A stretch of 53,905 nt of DNA from Terriglobia bacterium (GTDB taxonomy: Bacteria > Acidobacteriota > Terriglobia > Bryobacterales > UBA6623). Below, piece after piece: positions 25,858-34,917 of this stretch; position 1 is the stretch's first letter, and each line of letters begins with the position of its first letter. A program made the translations under genes and the position numbers. Location: assembly GCA_009838515.1 (NCBI GenBank), contig VXRL01000085.1, positions 1-53,905 on the forward strand, in the 5' to 3' direction. The notes beneath the pieces were generated by a model that saw only the letters and a list, made by a program, of their open reading frames with translations, was not told where the DNA came from and did not search any database.

Positions 25858-26835
25858 ATGAAGGTGTGGCAGGTCACGCACTATGGCGAGCCGGAAGAGA
25901 TGGTCTTGGCGGAAGTTGATCCGCCGGCCCCCTCGGCCGGACAGGTCCGCATTCGCAACCATGCTTGCGGATTTAACTTTTTCGACCTGCTCCAGTGCCA
26001 GGGCAAGTACCAGTCTAAGCCGGCGTTTCCGTTCACGATCGGCGCCGAGGTGTCAGGCATCGTCGACGCTGTCGGTGATGGCGTCGAGCACGTCAAGGTC
26101 GGCGAGAGGGTGCTTTCCCTGCCCCGGGGCGGCGGCTTCGCCGAATGCACCGTCGTCGACGAATCGCGCGCGTACCCGATCCCTCAGAGCATGTCATTCG
26201 CGCAGGCGGCTGCTATGCCAGTGGTATTCCAGACTTCGCTGTTTGCCCTTGACTATCGCGCCAAGCTGCGGCCCGGCGAATGGCTGCTGGTGCACGCCGG
26301 CGCCAGCGGCGTAGGCGTGGCAGCGATCCAGCTCGGTGTCGCAATGGGCGCGAGGATCATTGCCACCGCGGGCAGCGAAGAGAAGCTCGAATTCTGCAGG
26401 CAGCACGGCGCCGAACACGCCCTGAATTACCGGGATGACAGCTGGGTCGACCAAGTGAAGCAGATCGCAGGCAAGTTCGGAGCTGACGTGATCTACGATC
26501 CGGTCGGAGGGGATGTGTTCGACCTTTCCACCAAGGTCATCGCTCCAGACGGGCGGCTGTTAGTGGTGGGCTTCGCCAGCGGGCGCATCCCTTCGATGGC
26601 CGCTAACCGTGCACTGCTGAAGAACATGTCGCTCGTGGGCGTGTTCTGGGGGCGGCACTGCGACGAACATCCCGGCTACATGAGATCGCTGCATGACCAG
26701 CTCTGCGATATGTTCCAAGCGGGCAAGATCGATCCCCCGGTAGGGGCGGCGTATCCGCTGGAGGCGGTGCCGCAAGGCATCCGGGATCTGGCCAACCGCA
26801 CGGTGCGCGGCAAGGCAATCGTCAAGATCGCCTGA
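25858..26835 (+). CDS. NADPH:quinone oxidoreductase-type zinc-free alcohol dehydrogenase family protein
   Basis: 325 residues of the medium-chain dehydrogenase/reductase superfamily, quinone oxidoreductase branch. The N-terminal GroES-like half has ITIGAEVSGIVDAVG-type sequence and no structural zinc Cys cluster; the Rossmann motif is AGASGVGVAAIQLGVAMG near 145. The IYDPVGGDVFD segment is typical of the branch. It probably reduces quinones or unsaturated carbonyls with NADPH. The start ATG at 25858 lies 73 bases after clpP on the same strand; no clear link to proteolysis is apparent. Confidence 0.93.
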   Translation: MKVWQVTHYGEPEEMVLAEVDPPAPSAGQVRIRNHACGFNFFDLLQCQGKYQSKPAFPFTIGAEVSGIVDAVGDGVEHVKVGERVLSLPRGGGFAECTVVDESRAYPIPQSMSFAQAAAMPVVFQTSLFALDYRAKLRPGEWLLVHAGASGVGVAAIQLGVAMGARIIATAGSEEKLEFCRQHGAEHALNYRDDSWVDQVKQIAGKFGADVIYDPVGGDVFDLSTKVIAPDGRLLVVGFASGRIPSMAANRALLKNMSLVGVFWGRHCDEHPGYMRSLHDQLCDMFQAGKIDPPVGAAYPLEAVPQGIRDLANRTVRGKAIVKIA

Positions 26836-26846
26836 TCTGGGATTCC

Positions 26847-27812
26847 CTATTGGCCGAGGCTGATTGGCACCGGCACGAAGCAGAGCACGAAGACGACCAG
26901 CAGCAGCGCGGCGATGCGCTGTCTGCCGCGGCCGATCGGTGCCGAATCGTCCATGGTGGGCACGTGCCGGATGCCTGTGACAAACAACAGCACCAGCAAC
27001 AGTGCGTAGGCGGCCTGCGTTGCAATGCTGATCGCCAGCAGCGCCAAAAACGAGGCTATTGCGACCTTGAAGCTGCGCTTCGCGAACACCGCGTAGCAGA
27101 TGTGGCCGCCATCGAGCTGCCCGACAGGTATCAGATTCAGAGCAGTGATGAAAAGCCCGACCCAACCCGCGAATGCGACGTCGTGTAGGACCAGCGTCAG
27201 GCCTTCTTCGGCGCTGCCGAACCAAGCCCACTCAAAGAACTTGAACAGTAGCGGCTCCCCTAGCACCAAGCCCGCCGAGTCATTGATCGGGAGACGCGAG
27301 GAGAGCGTCACGCCCACCCACGAGATTGGGATCGCGAGCACCACGCCGGCGAGAGGCCCAGCTGCTGAGATATCGAACAGTGCCTTGCGGTTGGGGATGA
27401 ACGGCGACATGCGGATGACCGCGCCCATCGTGCCGAACAACACCGGAGCGGGCAGGAAGTATGGCAGCGTAGCCGGAACGCGGTAGTGCCGGGCAGCCAG
27501 ATAGTGCCCGAACTCATGAGCTGTAAGTATCGCCAGCACGCACACCGAGTATGTCGGCGAGACGATGTAGCTGGTAGATGCGACCGTGAGCAGGAACAGG
27601 ACCGAGCTGAGGAAGACCCGCTGCTTGGGCTGTACTATGTTCGGTGGTCGCTCCGGCAAGCCCTCTTCGATCCACTGGGCCGGCCCGCGGCGCAGCGGAG
27701 CGATGCCGCCGCTAGGTCGCAGGGTTACGCCAAAATGGCGGTCAGGGCTGCGGTCTGAGCCAGCTCCATCCGGGTCGGACGAGGCGCCGCGCGGATCTTC
27801 AGGCAAGCGCAA
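26847..27812 (-). CDS. Site-2 protease family (M50) intramembrane metalloprotease
   Basis: 321 residues. The zinc motif HEFGH is at 99-103 inside a membrane segment, and the third ligand lies in NLIPVGQLDGGH at 226-237 (Asp234). About six hydrophobic segments are present. No PDZ domain is seen, so it is of the short EGY/SpoIVFB-like type rather than RseP. Such proteases cut membrane-bound regulators or remnant signal peptides. The start is TTG at 27812, only seven bases after the ilvE stop, with no convincing ribosome site and no ATG or GTG nearby, so the exact start is uncertain. It shares the ilvE transcript. Confidence 0.9.
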   Translation of the reverse strand: MRLPEDPRGASSDPDGAGSDRSPDRHFGVTLRPSGGIAPLRRGPAQWIEEGLPERPPNIVQPKQRVFLSSVLFLLTVASTSYIVSPTYSVCVLAILTAHEFGHYLAARHYRVPATLPYFLPAPVLFGTMGAVIRMSPFIPNRKALFDISAAGPLAGVVLAIPISWVGVTLSSRLPINDSAGLVLGEPLLFKFFEWAWFGSAEEGLTLVLHDVAFAGWVGLFITALNLIPVGQLDGGHICYAVFAKRSFKVAIASFLALLAISIATQAAYALLLVLLFVTGIRHVPTMDDSAPIGRGRQRIAALLLVVFVLCFVPVPISLGQ

Positions 27813-27819
27813 CCCCGAT

Positions 27820-28764
27820 CTAGGCCGCGGCCGAACTGCGTGCGTCCAAGATGCTGAGCCAGCCGTAGCGGTCTTCCTTCGCGCCTGAGGTGATGCCCAA
27901 GAATTCGGACTGAATGTGTTCGGTAATCGGCCCGCGCCGCCCCTCAGCGACCTTGATTCTGTCCACTGAGCGAATCGGAGTCACCTCGGCGGCAGTGCCG
28001 GTAAAGAAGAGCTCGTCGGCGATATAGAGCCACTCGCGCGGAATCGCCTGCTCCTGCAGCGGGTAGTTGAGGTCGCGGGCGATTTCGATGATCGAATCGC
28101 GCGTGATGCCCGGCAGCACGGACGTGCCCAGCGGCGGCGTGTAGATCACACCGTCGCGGATCAGGAAGATGTTCTCCCCGCTGCCCTCAGAGACGTACCC
28201 GGCGGCGTCGAGAGCAATGCCCTCCGTGTAACCGTGCTGGTTCGCCTCCATCAGGATCAGTTGGGAGTTCATGTAGTTGGCGGCCACTTTGGCAATGGCT
28301 GGCAGGGTATTCGGCGCGATCCGCGTCCATGACGAGACGCACACGTCCACGCCCTGCTCGAGAGCCTCGGCACCGAGGTAGCGGCCCCACTCCCAGCAGG
28401 CGATATAGCACTCGATCGGATTGTTGAGCGAGCGCACGCCCACATCCCCGAAGCCGCGAAAGACCACCGGGCGAATGTAGCAAGAGGAGAGGCCGTTGAC
28501 CTGGGTCACATCCTTGCAGGCCTGTGCGAACTCCTCGCGGGAGAAGCCTAGGTCGTCCATGCGATAGATCTTGGCCGAGTCGAACATTCGCCGCACGTGC
28601 TCCTCGAGCCGGAACAGCGCAGGGCCGTTCGTCGTGTCGTAGCACCGGATGCCCTCGAACACGCTGGTGCCGTAGTGCAGCGCATGGGTTAGGACGTGAA
28701 CCTTCGCATCGTCCCAGTCAATGAAAGTGCCGTTGTACCAGATCTTCGCCGTGGGCTTGATCAT
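27820..28764 (-). CDS. ilvE: Branched-chain amino acid aminotransferase
   Basis: 314 residues of PLP fold type IV. The cofactor Lys is K159 in LPAIAKVAANY, and the YEGIR-like motif reads FEGIRCYDT. The EGSGENIFLIRDGVIYTPP segment binds the phosphate of PLP. It interconverts branched-chain amino acids and 2-oxoacids. A strong GGAGAGGAG site precedes ATG 28764. It is divergent from polA and shares its transcript with the downstream site-2 protease. Confidence 0.96.
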   Translation of the reverse strand: MIKPTAKIWYNGTFIDWDDAKVHVLTHALHYGTSVFEGIRCYDTTNGPALFRLEEHVRRMFDSAKIYRMDDLGFSREEFAQACKDVTQVNGLSSCYIRPVVFRGFGDVGVRSLNNPIECYIACWEWGRYLGAEALEQGVDVCVSSWTRIAPNTLPAIAKVAANYMNSQLILMEANQHGYTEGIALDAAGYVSEGSGENIFLIRDGVIYTPPLGTSVLPGITRDSIIEIARDLNYPLQEQAIPREWLYIADELFFTGTAAEVTPIRSVDRIKVAEGRRGPITEHIQSEFLGITSGAKEDRYGWLSILDARSSAAA

Positions 28765-28835
28765 GTCTCCTCTCCACCAATGAACCCTGTCTCCTTAGTA
28801 TGGCACTCATCTCGACACAGCGTCTGATGGTCTAT

Positions 28836-28854
28836 GGCCGAGGTTTGCTCGGCC
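28836..28854. repeat. Perfect inverted repeat between ilvE and polA
   Basis: GGCCGAG and CTCGGCC, seven pairs around the loop GTTTG, sit in the 114-base divergent gap, 25 bases before the polA start. No T run follows. It could be a shared operator or, in RNA, a hairpin near the polA start. Confidence 0.45.
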
Positions 28855-28878
28855 CTGATTGCTTAAACTAAATCGCTC

Positions 28879-31467
28879 ATGGGCCTCGTCTCGCCGCGCA
28901 TCTTCCTAGTGGACACCTTCGGGCTGATCTTCCGTGCCTACTACGGCCGCGCGCGGTCCTCCGTGGGCTCACTGCGAACCTCTGCCGGCATGCCGACCGA
29001 GGCGATCTATGTCTTCAACAACATGCTCAAGGCCATGCTCGAAGTGCAGCAGCCGGAATACGTGGTGGCGGTGTGGGAGGGACATGGCCCCACCTTCCGC
29101 GAGAAGATCTTCCCCGAGTACAAGGCCAATCGCGACGCGATGCCCGAAGACCTCGCGCTACAGCTGCCGTATATCGAGCGGATCCTCAAGGCGTGGAACG
29201 TGGCAGTGCTGTCGGAGGACGGCTACGAGGCCGACGACACGATCGCGCTGCTTACTCGGCAGGCGTCCGAGCTGGGCGTCGAAGTCGTAATCGTCTCGTC
29301 GGACAAGGATCTGATGCAGTTGGTGGGAGAAGGCGTCGCGCAGTGGAACCCAACCAAGGACATGCTCTACAGGCCGTCCGACGTGCAAGAGTTCCTCGGT
29401 GTCAAGCCGGACCAAGTGACGGACTTTCTGGCCCTGAAGGGAGATTCCGTGGACAACATCCCCGGCGCGCCGGGGATCGGAGACAAGGGCGCGCAGCAGC
29501 TGATCGCAGAGTACGGCGATATCGAGGGAATCATCGGCAACGCCGGCAAGGTGAAGCGCAAGACCTACCGGGAGAGCCTGCAGAACCATGCGGATCAAGT
29601 CCGGCTCAGCAAGCGATTGGCCACTCTGGACGTCTCCGGCAGCCTGCGGCTTGACCTGGACTCCGTGCGGCTCAAGGCCGGGAACACCGACGAGTTGCTG
29701 AGCTGCTATCGCGAGTTGGAGTTCAGCACGCTGGCCAGCCAGCTTGAGAGCGAGACCGGCGGACCAGCTGCCGAGGTCGAGTCGCAGACTTTCGAATCGG
29801 CGGAGCAATTCGAACAATGGCTGGCCTCCGACAGCGGCCCGATCGCGATGGCCGTGCTAACCGACCAGGCGAGCGACCCGGCTGGAGTTCCACAGACACG
29901 CATCGGGTGCGCGGCGCAAGCGGACCAAGCCTGGGATCTCCCGCCTGAACTGCTTCCACGCCTTCGGGCCGTGATCGAATCCGGGCAGCGCGAGATCTGG
30001 GTTCACGACTGGAAGTCTGCGATTCATTCGCTCGGCGCACTGGGGGTCGACTTTCCGCAGGCCGCCGACGACACGATGCTGATGGCTTTCCTGGCCGATT
30101 CGAGCCGGACCAACTACGAGTTGAAGAAATCTGTCGAGCGGCGTCTGGGAATCCCAGCCAGTGACGATGCGGGAGTGGCGGCCAATCAAACACTCGCCCT
30201 TCGCAACACCCTCCAAGGCGAAATCGACCGGATGGATCTGCGCACGGTCTATGAAGAGATCGAATTGCCGCTGGCTCCGATCTTGGCCGCAATGGAAACG
30301 AAGGGTGTGATGCTGGACTCCGGCTCCCTGGCGGAGTTCTCCGTGCAATTGGGGCACCGCATAGACGAACTGAGTCGCGAGGTCATCGAACTCGCCGGTC
30401 GAGACTTCAATATCGGCTCGCCCAAGCAGCTGGGCGACATCCTGTACGTTCACCTCGGCCTGCCGCAGCCGCAGAAGCGCGGCAAGACCAAAGCCCCTTC
30501 GACCGCCTCGGACGTTCTCGAAGGCCTGAAGGACAAGCATGAGATCGTCACCAAGATCTTGGACTGGCGCCAGCACACCAAGCTGAAGAGCACCTATGTC
30601 GATGCCCTGCCCCAGCTGGTCGCTGCCGACGGGCGCCTGCACACCACGTTCAACCCAACCGGATCCGCCACCGGCCGGCTGTCATCGCTCAACCCGAACC
30701 TTCAGAACATTCCCGCGCGGACCTCGCTCGGACGAGAGATCCGCAAGGCGCTGGTGGCCCCGCCCGGATGGCGGTTCGTTTCGGCGGACTACTCCCAGGT
30801 GGAGTTGCGGGTGATGGCGCACCTGTCGGGCGATCCCCGCTTGATCGCAGCTTTCGCCAGCGGCGAGGACTTGCACCAGAGCACGGCATCCGAGGTGCTC
30901 GGCATCCCGCCGATGCTGGTGGGCCCTGAAGAACGTGCCCGCGCCAAGGCGGTCAATTTCGGCATCATTTACGGGCTCAGCGCTTTCGGCTTGGCCAGGC
31001 AGCTCAATATTCCGCAAGGCGATGCTCGCGACTACATCAAGCGCTACTTCGAACGCTACAGCGGGGTCAAGCAGTTCAAGGACGACACCATCGAGCAGAC
31101 AAAGCGGAGGGGGTTCAGCCGGACCCTGTTCGGGCGTCGCAGGCCCGTGCCGGACTTGGATAGCAAGAATCACACCGCCCGCAGCATGGCCGAGCGCATC
31201 GCGATCAACTCGCCTATCCAAGGCACTGCCGCCGACTTGATCAAGAAGGCCATGCTGGCCACCGACGCAGCACTCAAACAGGAGGGTCTGAGGGCGCAGA
31301 TGGTGCTACAGATCCATGACTCTCTGCTCGTCGAGACACCAGAGGAGGAAGTCGGAGCCGTTAGCAGGCTGCTAAGAGCGGAGATGGAAGCCGTGGAACG
31401 GTTGGCCGTTCCGTTGGTGGTAGATATCAAGACGGGCCCGAACATGCGAGACCTCGAAGGCCCGTAA
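28879..31467 (+). CDS. polA: DNA polymerase I
   Basis: 862 residues with three domains: 5' nuclease (about 1-290, with DGYEADDTIA and DKDLMQLV metal motifs), a degenerate 3'-5' exonuclease domain (about 315-470) and the polymerase (about 480-862). Motif A is DYSQVELR (Asp637) and motif B RARAKAVNFGIIYG. Motif C reads QIHDSLLVE: catalytic Asp814 is kept but the usual following Glu is Ser815. In the exonuclease domain the DxE metal motif is absent (IAMAVLTDQ), so proofreading is probably lost, as in several thermophile and Bacillus-type enzymes. The gene has an ATG start and is convergent with the MaoC-like gene. Confidence 0.97.
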   Translation: MGLVSPRIFLVDTFGLIFRAYYGRARSSVGSLRTSAGMPTEAIYVFNNMLKAMLEVQQPEYVVAVWEGHGPTFREKIFPEYKANRDAMPEDLALQLPYIERILKAWNVAVLSEDGYEADDTIALLTRQASELGVEVVIVSSDKDLMQLVGEGVAQWNPTKDMLYRPSDVQEFLGVKPDQVTDFLALKGDSVDNIPGAPGIGDKGAQQLIAEYGDIEGIIGNAGKVKRKTYRESLQNHADQVRLSKRLATLDVSGSLRLDLDSVRLKAGNTDELLSCYRELEFSTLASQLESETGGPAAEVESQTFESAEQFEQWLASDSGPIAMAVLTDQASDPAGVPQTRIGCAAQADQAWDLPPELLPRLRAVIESGQREIWVHDWKSAIHSLGALGVDFPQAADDTMLMAFLADSSRTNYELKKSVERRLGIPASDDAGVAANQTLALRNTLQGEIDRMDLRTVYEEIELPLAPILAAMETKGVMLDSGSLAEFSVQLGHRIDELSREVIELAGRDFNIGSPKQLGDILYVHLGLPQPQKRGKTKAPSTASDVLEGLKDKHEIVTKILDWRQHTKLKSTYVDALPQLVAADGRLHTTFNPTGSATGRLSSLNPNLQNIPARTSLGREIRKALVAPPGWRFVSADYSQVELRVMAHLSGDPRLIAAFASGEDLHQSTASEVLGIPPMLVGPEERARAKAVNFGIIYGLSAFGLARQLNIPQGDARDYIKRYFERYSGVKQFKDDTIEQTKRRGFSRTLFGRRRPVPDLDSKNHTARSMAERIAINSPIQGTAADLIKKAMLATDAALKQEGLRAQMVLQIHDSLLVETPEEEVGAVSRLLRAEMEAVERLAVPLVVDIKTGPNMRDLEGP

Positions 31468-31487
31468 GGCGGTCCGCTGTCAACCGG

Positions 31488-31946
31488 CTACTTATACGCT
31501 CGAGTGACCCATTCGGCAACCACGCACGGCTTGGTCGCGCCCTCGAGTTCCACGATTACGTTCCAGATGGTCTGAACGCCCCACGAATGCTCCTCGACGG
31601 CGTGCGGCGAGATATGCCCCCGAATCCTGCCGCCGGCTGGCACCGGGGCTGGAAAACGCACGCGGTTGAGGCCGTAGTTGATGCCGTGCCTAAAGTCGCC
31701 CGCGACCTTGACGGTGCCCATCATGATCGGGGCCAGCATCGATAGGCTGAGGAATCCGTGCCCGATCGTGGTCTTGAATGGCGACTCTGTCGCTGCGCGC
31801 GCGGTGTCAACGTGAATCCACTGGTGGTCCTCGGTGGTGTCCGCGAAGTTGTCGATCCGATCCTGCGTTATCTCGAACCAATCGCTAACGGCGATTTCCT
31901 TGCCAATGTTCTCTTGGAGTTCTTCGACGGGTACTGGGCGTGCCAT
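31488..31946 (-). CDS. MaoC-like hydratase (R-specific enoyl-CoA hydratase/dehydratase family)
   Basis: 152 residues from ATG 31946 (MARPVPVEELQ), which fits the family start; a TTG six codons upstream is less likely. The catalytic segment DHQWIHVD (Asp and His) and the hotdog-fold central helix GHGFLSLSM are clear, and YGLNRVRFPAPVPAG is a strong signature of the nodulation/MaoC-dehydratase branch. It probably hydrates or dehydrates an acyl-CoA, but the substrate is unknown. The gene lies 41 bases downstream of an MFS gene on the same strand and may share its transcript. Confidence 0.9.
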   Translation of the reverse strand: MARPVPVEELQENIGKEIAVSDWFEITQDRIDNFADTTEDHQWIHVDTARAATESPFKTTIGHGFLSLSMLAPIMMGTVKVAGDFRHGINYGLNRVRFPAPVPAGGRIRGHISPHAVEEHSWGVQTIWNVIVELEGATKPCVVAEWVTRAYK

Positions 31947-31987
31947 GGCGTTGATTGTATCCAACGGCAGTTGGCGAGCCCGAACGC

Positions 31988-33226
31988 TTAGAGCTGGTTC
32001 ACCACGTTGCCGCTGAGCACATACAGCAACGAAACTGCGACCAAGATCGCACCGTTGATTCCGAGCACGCTGCGAGCGCCGATCTTGTCGGCCGCCAAGC
32101 CGCAGCTGAGGTTGCTGAGCGGCATCACGCCGCGGAAGGCAGTGTTGTAGACGCTCATGATCCGACCTCGCAGTTCCTCCGTGAGGTTGAGCTGAACCAG
32201 AGAGCTGACCAACGTGAAGACACCGAGGATCGCGCCTCCGGAGAAGAACAGCAGCGGCATGCCAAGCCAGAGCGTGCTGGACAGTGCGAATCCAATCGTT
32301 GCAAGACCCAGCAACGACTGCATACTCAACGCTTTGTTCCCCTTTCTGGGAGCGTCGCCCAAACTCGCGACAAACAGGGCGCCGAGCACCGCGCCCACCG
32401 CCAGCACCGAACCCATAACGCCGAATCCTCCAGCGTCAAGGCCGTAGATGTCGCTGGCAAATACAGGCAGCAAGAGGTTGATCGGCACTCCGCAGAACGC
32501 CGAGACAACCGCGAGCGCCATCAGAGAACGCAGGGCGAGGCTGGCATGGATCGAACGGAATCCTTCCAAGAGGCTGCGGAAAATGTTCTTGTGGCCGGAT
32601 TTAGGCGTGAAAGGAATTTTCAGGGTCAGCAACGACCCAATGACCGCCAGAAAGCTCAAGCCGTTGACCAAGAAGCACATGGCCGGACCGAGAAACTTGA
32701 AGACCGTGCCGCCGATCGGCTTGCCGACGGTCCCCGCGAGGTTGAACTGGATTGAGATCAGCGCGATTGCGTTGGAAAGGTGCTTCTTCGGCACAAGCGA
32801 TGGGATCAAGGCTTGATACGCCGGACCCCCGAATGCCTGGCCGAGTCCCGCCAAGAAGGCGGCTGCCAAGATGTGCCAGACCTCGACGCTATCCGCAAAG
32901 AACAGCGCTGCCAGAGCTAGCGAGGCAGTCATCTGCAGGATCTGCGAGCAGATCAGGAGGTAGCGTCTGTCCATGCGGTCGGCCAGCACGCCTCCCACCA
33001 CCGAGAACAGCAAGATCGGCAAGCCATTCAGGAAAGCCGTCAGGCCAAGCAGGCTCTCGGACCCGGTTTGCTCGTAGATGTACCAGCTCTCGGCTACGTT
33101 TGCGACGAAGTAACCCGTTGTAGAGGTGAACGCGCCGAACCACAGCCAGCGGAAGTTGCGGTAGCGGAACGAGCGAAACGTGCGGGCCGGCAGCCCGCGC
33201 GCTCGCTTTCGACGGGGTGAGTCCAT
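31988..33226 (-). CDS. MFS transporter of the EntS/DitE (MFS_3) type
   Basis: 412 residues from ATG 33226; the start further upstream (33295) adds a Pro/Arg-rich stretch without a ribosome site. The FRYRNFRWLWFGAFTSTTGYFV opening and LADRMDRRYLL loop are characteristic of the MFS_3 branch, which includes enterobactin exporter EntS. About eleven to twelve membrane segments are present. It is probably an exporter with unknown substrate. It is divergent from the POT transporter gene. Confidence 0.9.
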   Translation of the reverse strand: MDSPRRKRARGLPARTFRSFRYRNFRWLWFGAFTSTTGYFVANVAESWYIYEQTGSESLLGLTAFLNGLPILLFSVVGGVLADRMDRRYLLICSQILQMTASLALAALFFADSVEVWHILAAAFLAGLGQAFGGPAYQALIPSLVPKKHLSNAIALISIQFNLAGTVGKPIGGTVFKFLGPAMCFLVNGLSFLAVIGSLLTLKIPFTPKSGHKNIFRSLLEGFRSIHASLALRSLMALAVVSAFCGVPINLLLPVFASDIYGLDAGGFGVMGSVLAVGAVLGALFVASLGDAPRKGNKALSMQSLLGLATIGFALSSTLWLGMPLLFFSGGAILGVFTLVSSLVQLNLTEELRGRIMSVYNTAFRGVMPLSNLSCGLAADKIGARSVLGINGAILVAVSLLYVLSGNVVNQL

Positions 33227-33466
33227 TGGCTGGTCCGGCGACCCGCCCCGAGCGGGCACGGCCGCTGGCCGCCGACACATTATCTTGGCACACAATCCGG
33301 CTGAGATTACCCCGAACGGAGATTCGCGACGCTGGATCGATCCTCGAAACGCACCCGCGTGGCCTCGAGGTTCGGTCGTGACGCGCTGCTACACTTACAC
33401 GAAGCCGCTGCAGGGCTGGTCCGCGATCTCTCCGCGCGGAATTCGACCCTAGCGGATCCCCTCACT

Positions 33467-34774
33467 ATGGACTCTTCTCAGTCCCCCAGCCAAGCCAAGC
33501 ACCCACGGGGGCTGTATGTCCTCTTCGCGTCGGAAGCATGGGAGCGATTCAGCTTCTATTCCATGCTTTCGCTTTTCACGCTTTACCTTAGGGATGATGT
33601 AGAAGGATTTGGCTGGACAGAGATTGAAGCGATCAGCCTCTATTCGTGGTATATGACGTTCGTCTACGCTAGCCCGTTCGTTGGAGGCCTGCTAGCCGAT
33701 CGCTATCTGGGCTACCTTCGCACCACGTTGATCGGCGCCGTCTTCTTCGTCGCCGGACACCTACTCCTGTCGTTCCATTCGATCACGATCGTCTACATCG
33801 CGCTGGTCTGCTTGGTCATCGGGAACGGACTCTTCAAGCCCAATGTGTCGACGATGGTGGGAAACCTGTACCCGGACGGCAGTCCCCTCAAAGACCGAGC
33901 GTTCATCATCTTCTACTTTGGAATCAACGTCGGGGCATTCCTCGCACCGGTCACGATGGAGTTCATCAAGCAGCATGCGGGCTATCACCCCGCCTTCGCG
34001 GCTGCGGGTGTCGGCATGGTGGTTTCGCTGGCGACCCTGTACTTGCTCCGGCGCCACGTCGAGATGGTCGATGCCCCGGTCGCACCGCCGGCGAGCCATC
34101 AGGTCGAAGCAGCCGAACTCGCGAAGGTGCCGGAATCGCGCCGCATCATGGCGCTGCTGGTGATTTTCCTCATCGTGATCGTCTTTTGGATGGCGTTCCA
34201 TCAGAGCGGTTCCACGCTGACATACTTCGCGAACGACAACACCCGCGGGAACTTCTCGGGCACGATCTTTAATGCGATCAACCCGCTCTGGATCCTCATT
34301 CTTTCCTTCCCGCTGGTGAAGTTCTGGGGCTGGTTGAACAAACGAGGCAAGGAGCCGTCGACCCCGGCCAAGATGTCGATCGGCATGCTCTTGACGGGAC
34401 TGTCCTACTTCGTGCTCTATACCGCAGCAACGCTGGGCGAGGCATCTGTAACCGGAACCGACATCTACGACTACCAGCTGTCACCGATGTGGCTGATTTC
34501 TTCGTACGGAGTGGTGACGCTCGGCGAGCTGCTGCTGTCGCCGATGGGTCTCTCGCTGGTGTCCAAGGTTGCGCCGTTCCGACTCCGGGGGATGATGATG
34601 GGTGGCTGGTTCGTGGCCACCGCAGTGGGCAACAAACTAACGGCGATTGGCGTGTACTGGACGCGCTGGCCGCATTCGGTGTTCTTCGCGGTGCTGGGAA
34701 TCATGTGCTTCGCGGTCGGCACCCTGCTGGCCGGGCTGCTGAAGCCGCTGAAGAAGGCGATGCCCGGAGTCTGA
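33467..34774 (+). CDS. POT/PTR-family proton-dependent oligopeptide transporter
   Basis: 435 residues from ATG 33467; a longer reading from 33359 adds a non-conserved stretch. WERFSFYSMLSLFTLYL near residue 25 and the GGLLADRYLGYLRT segment are the PTR2 signatures, and the FYFGINVGAFLAPV motif completes the fingerprint. Membrane segments total about twelve to fourteen. POT proteins import di- and tripeptides with protons. The S9 peptidase gene follows 143 bases downstream on the same strand, so the two together may release and import peptides. Confidence 0.94.
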   Translation: MDSSQSPSQAKHPRGLYVLFASEAWERFSFYSMLSLFTLYLRDDVEGFGWTEIEAISLYSWYMTFVYASPFVGGLLADRYLGYLRTTLIGAVFFVAGHLLLSFHSITIVYIALVCLVIGNGLFKPNVSTMVGNLYPDGSPLKDRAFIIFYFGINVGAFLAPVTMEFIKQHAGYHPAFAAAGVGMVVSLATLYLLRRHVEMVDAPVAPPASHQVEAAELAKVPESRRIMALLVIFLIVIVFWMAFHQSGSTLTYFANDNTRGNFSGTIFNAINPLWILILSFPLVKFWGWLNKRGKEPSTPAKMSIGMLLTGLSYFVLYTAATLGEASVTGTDIYDYQLSPMWLISSYGVVTLGELLLSPMGLSLVSKVAPFRLRGMMMGGWFVATAVGNKLTAIGVYWTRWPHSVFFAVLGIMCFAVGTLLAGLLKPLKKAMPGV

Positions 34775-34917
34775 CAGGCCGCATTCCTTCGCTATAGCAA
34801 GGCGCTGCACCGATCAGCCGTTTTGGCCCCATGGCAATCGACGCACGCTCCGGACGCGGTACTGCTCGGAGTTCCCGACGGCCGCAAGCGCGTATATTCG
34901 TTCAGGAGAACAGTCCA

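Noticed and set aside
32214..32447. Search for CRISPR, phage and insertion-sequence structure across the window
   Set aside because: No regularly spaced repeats, integrase, transposase or phage structural genes were found; the only long repeat pair is the one flanking AbiE. Interval given is merely a sample frame with Pro/Ser-rich shadow.
31955..32755. 266-residue plus-strand frame opposite the MFS gene
   Set aside because: Composition rich in Arg, Gln and His with no motif; shadow of the MFS gene.
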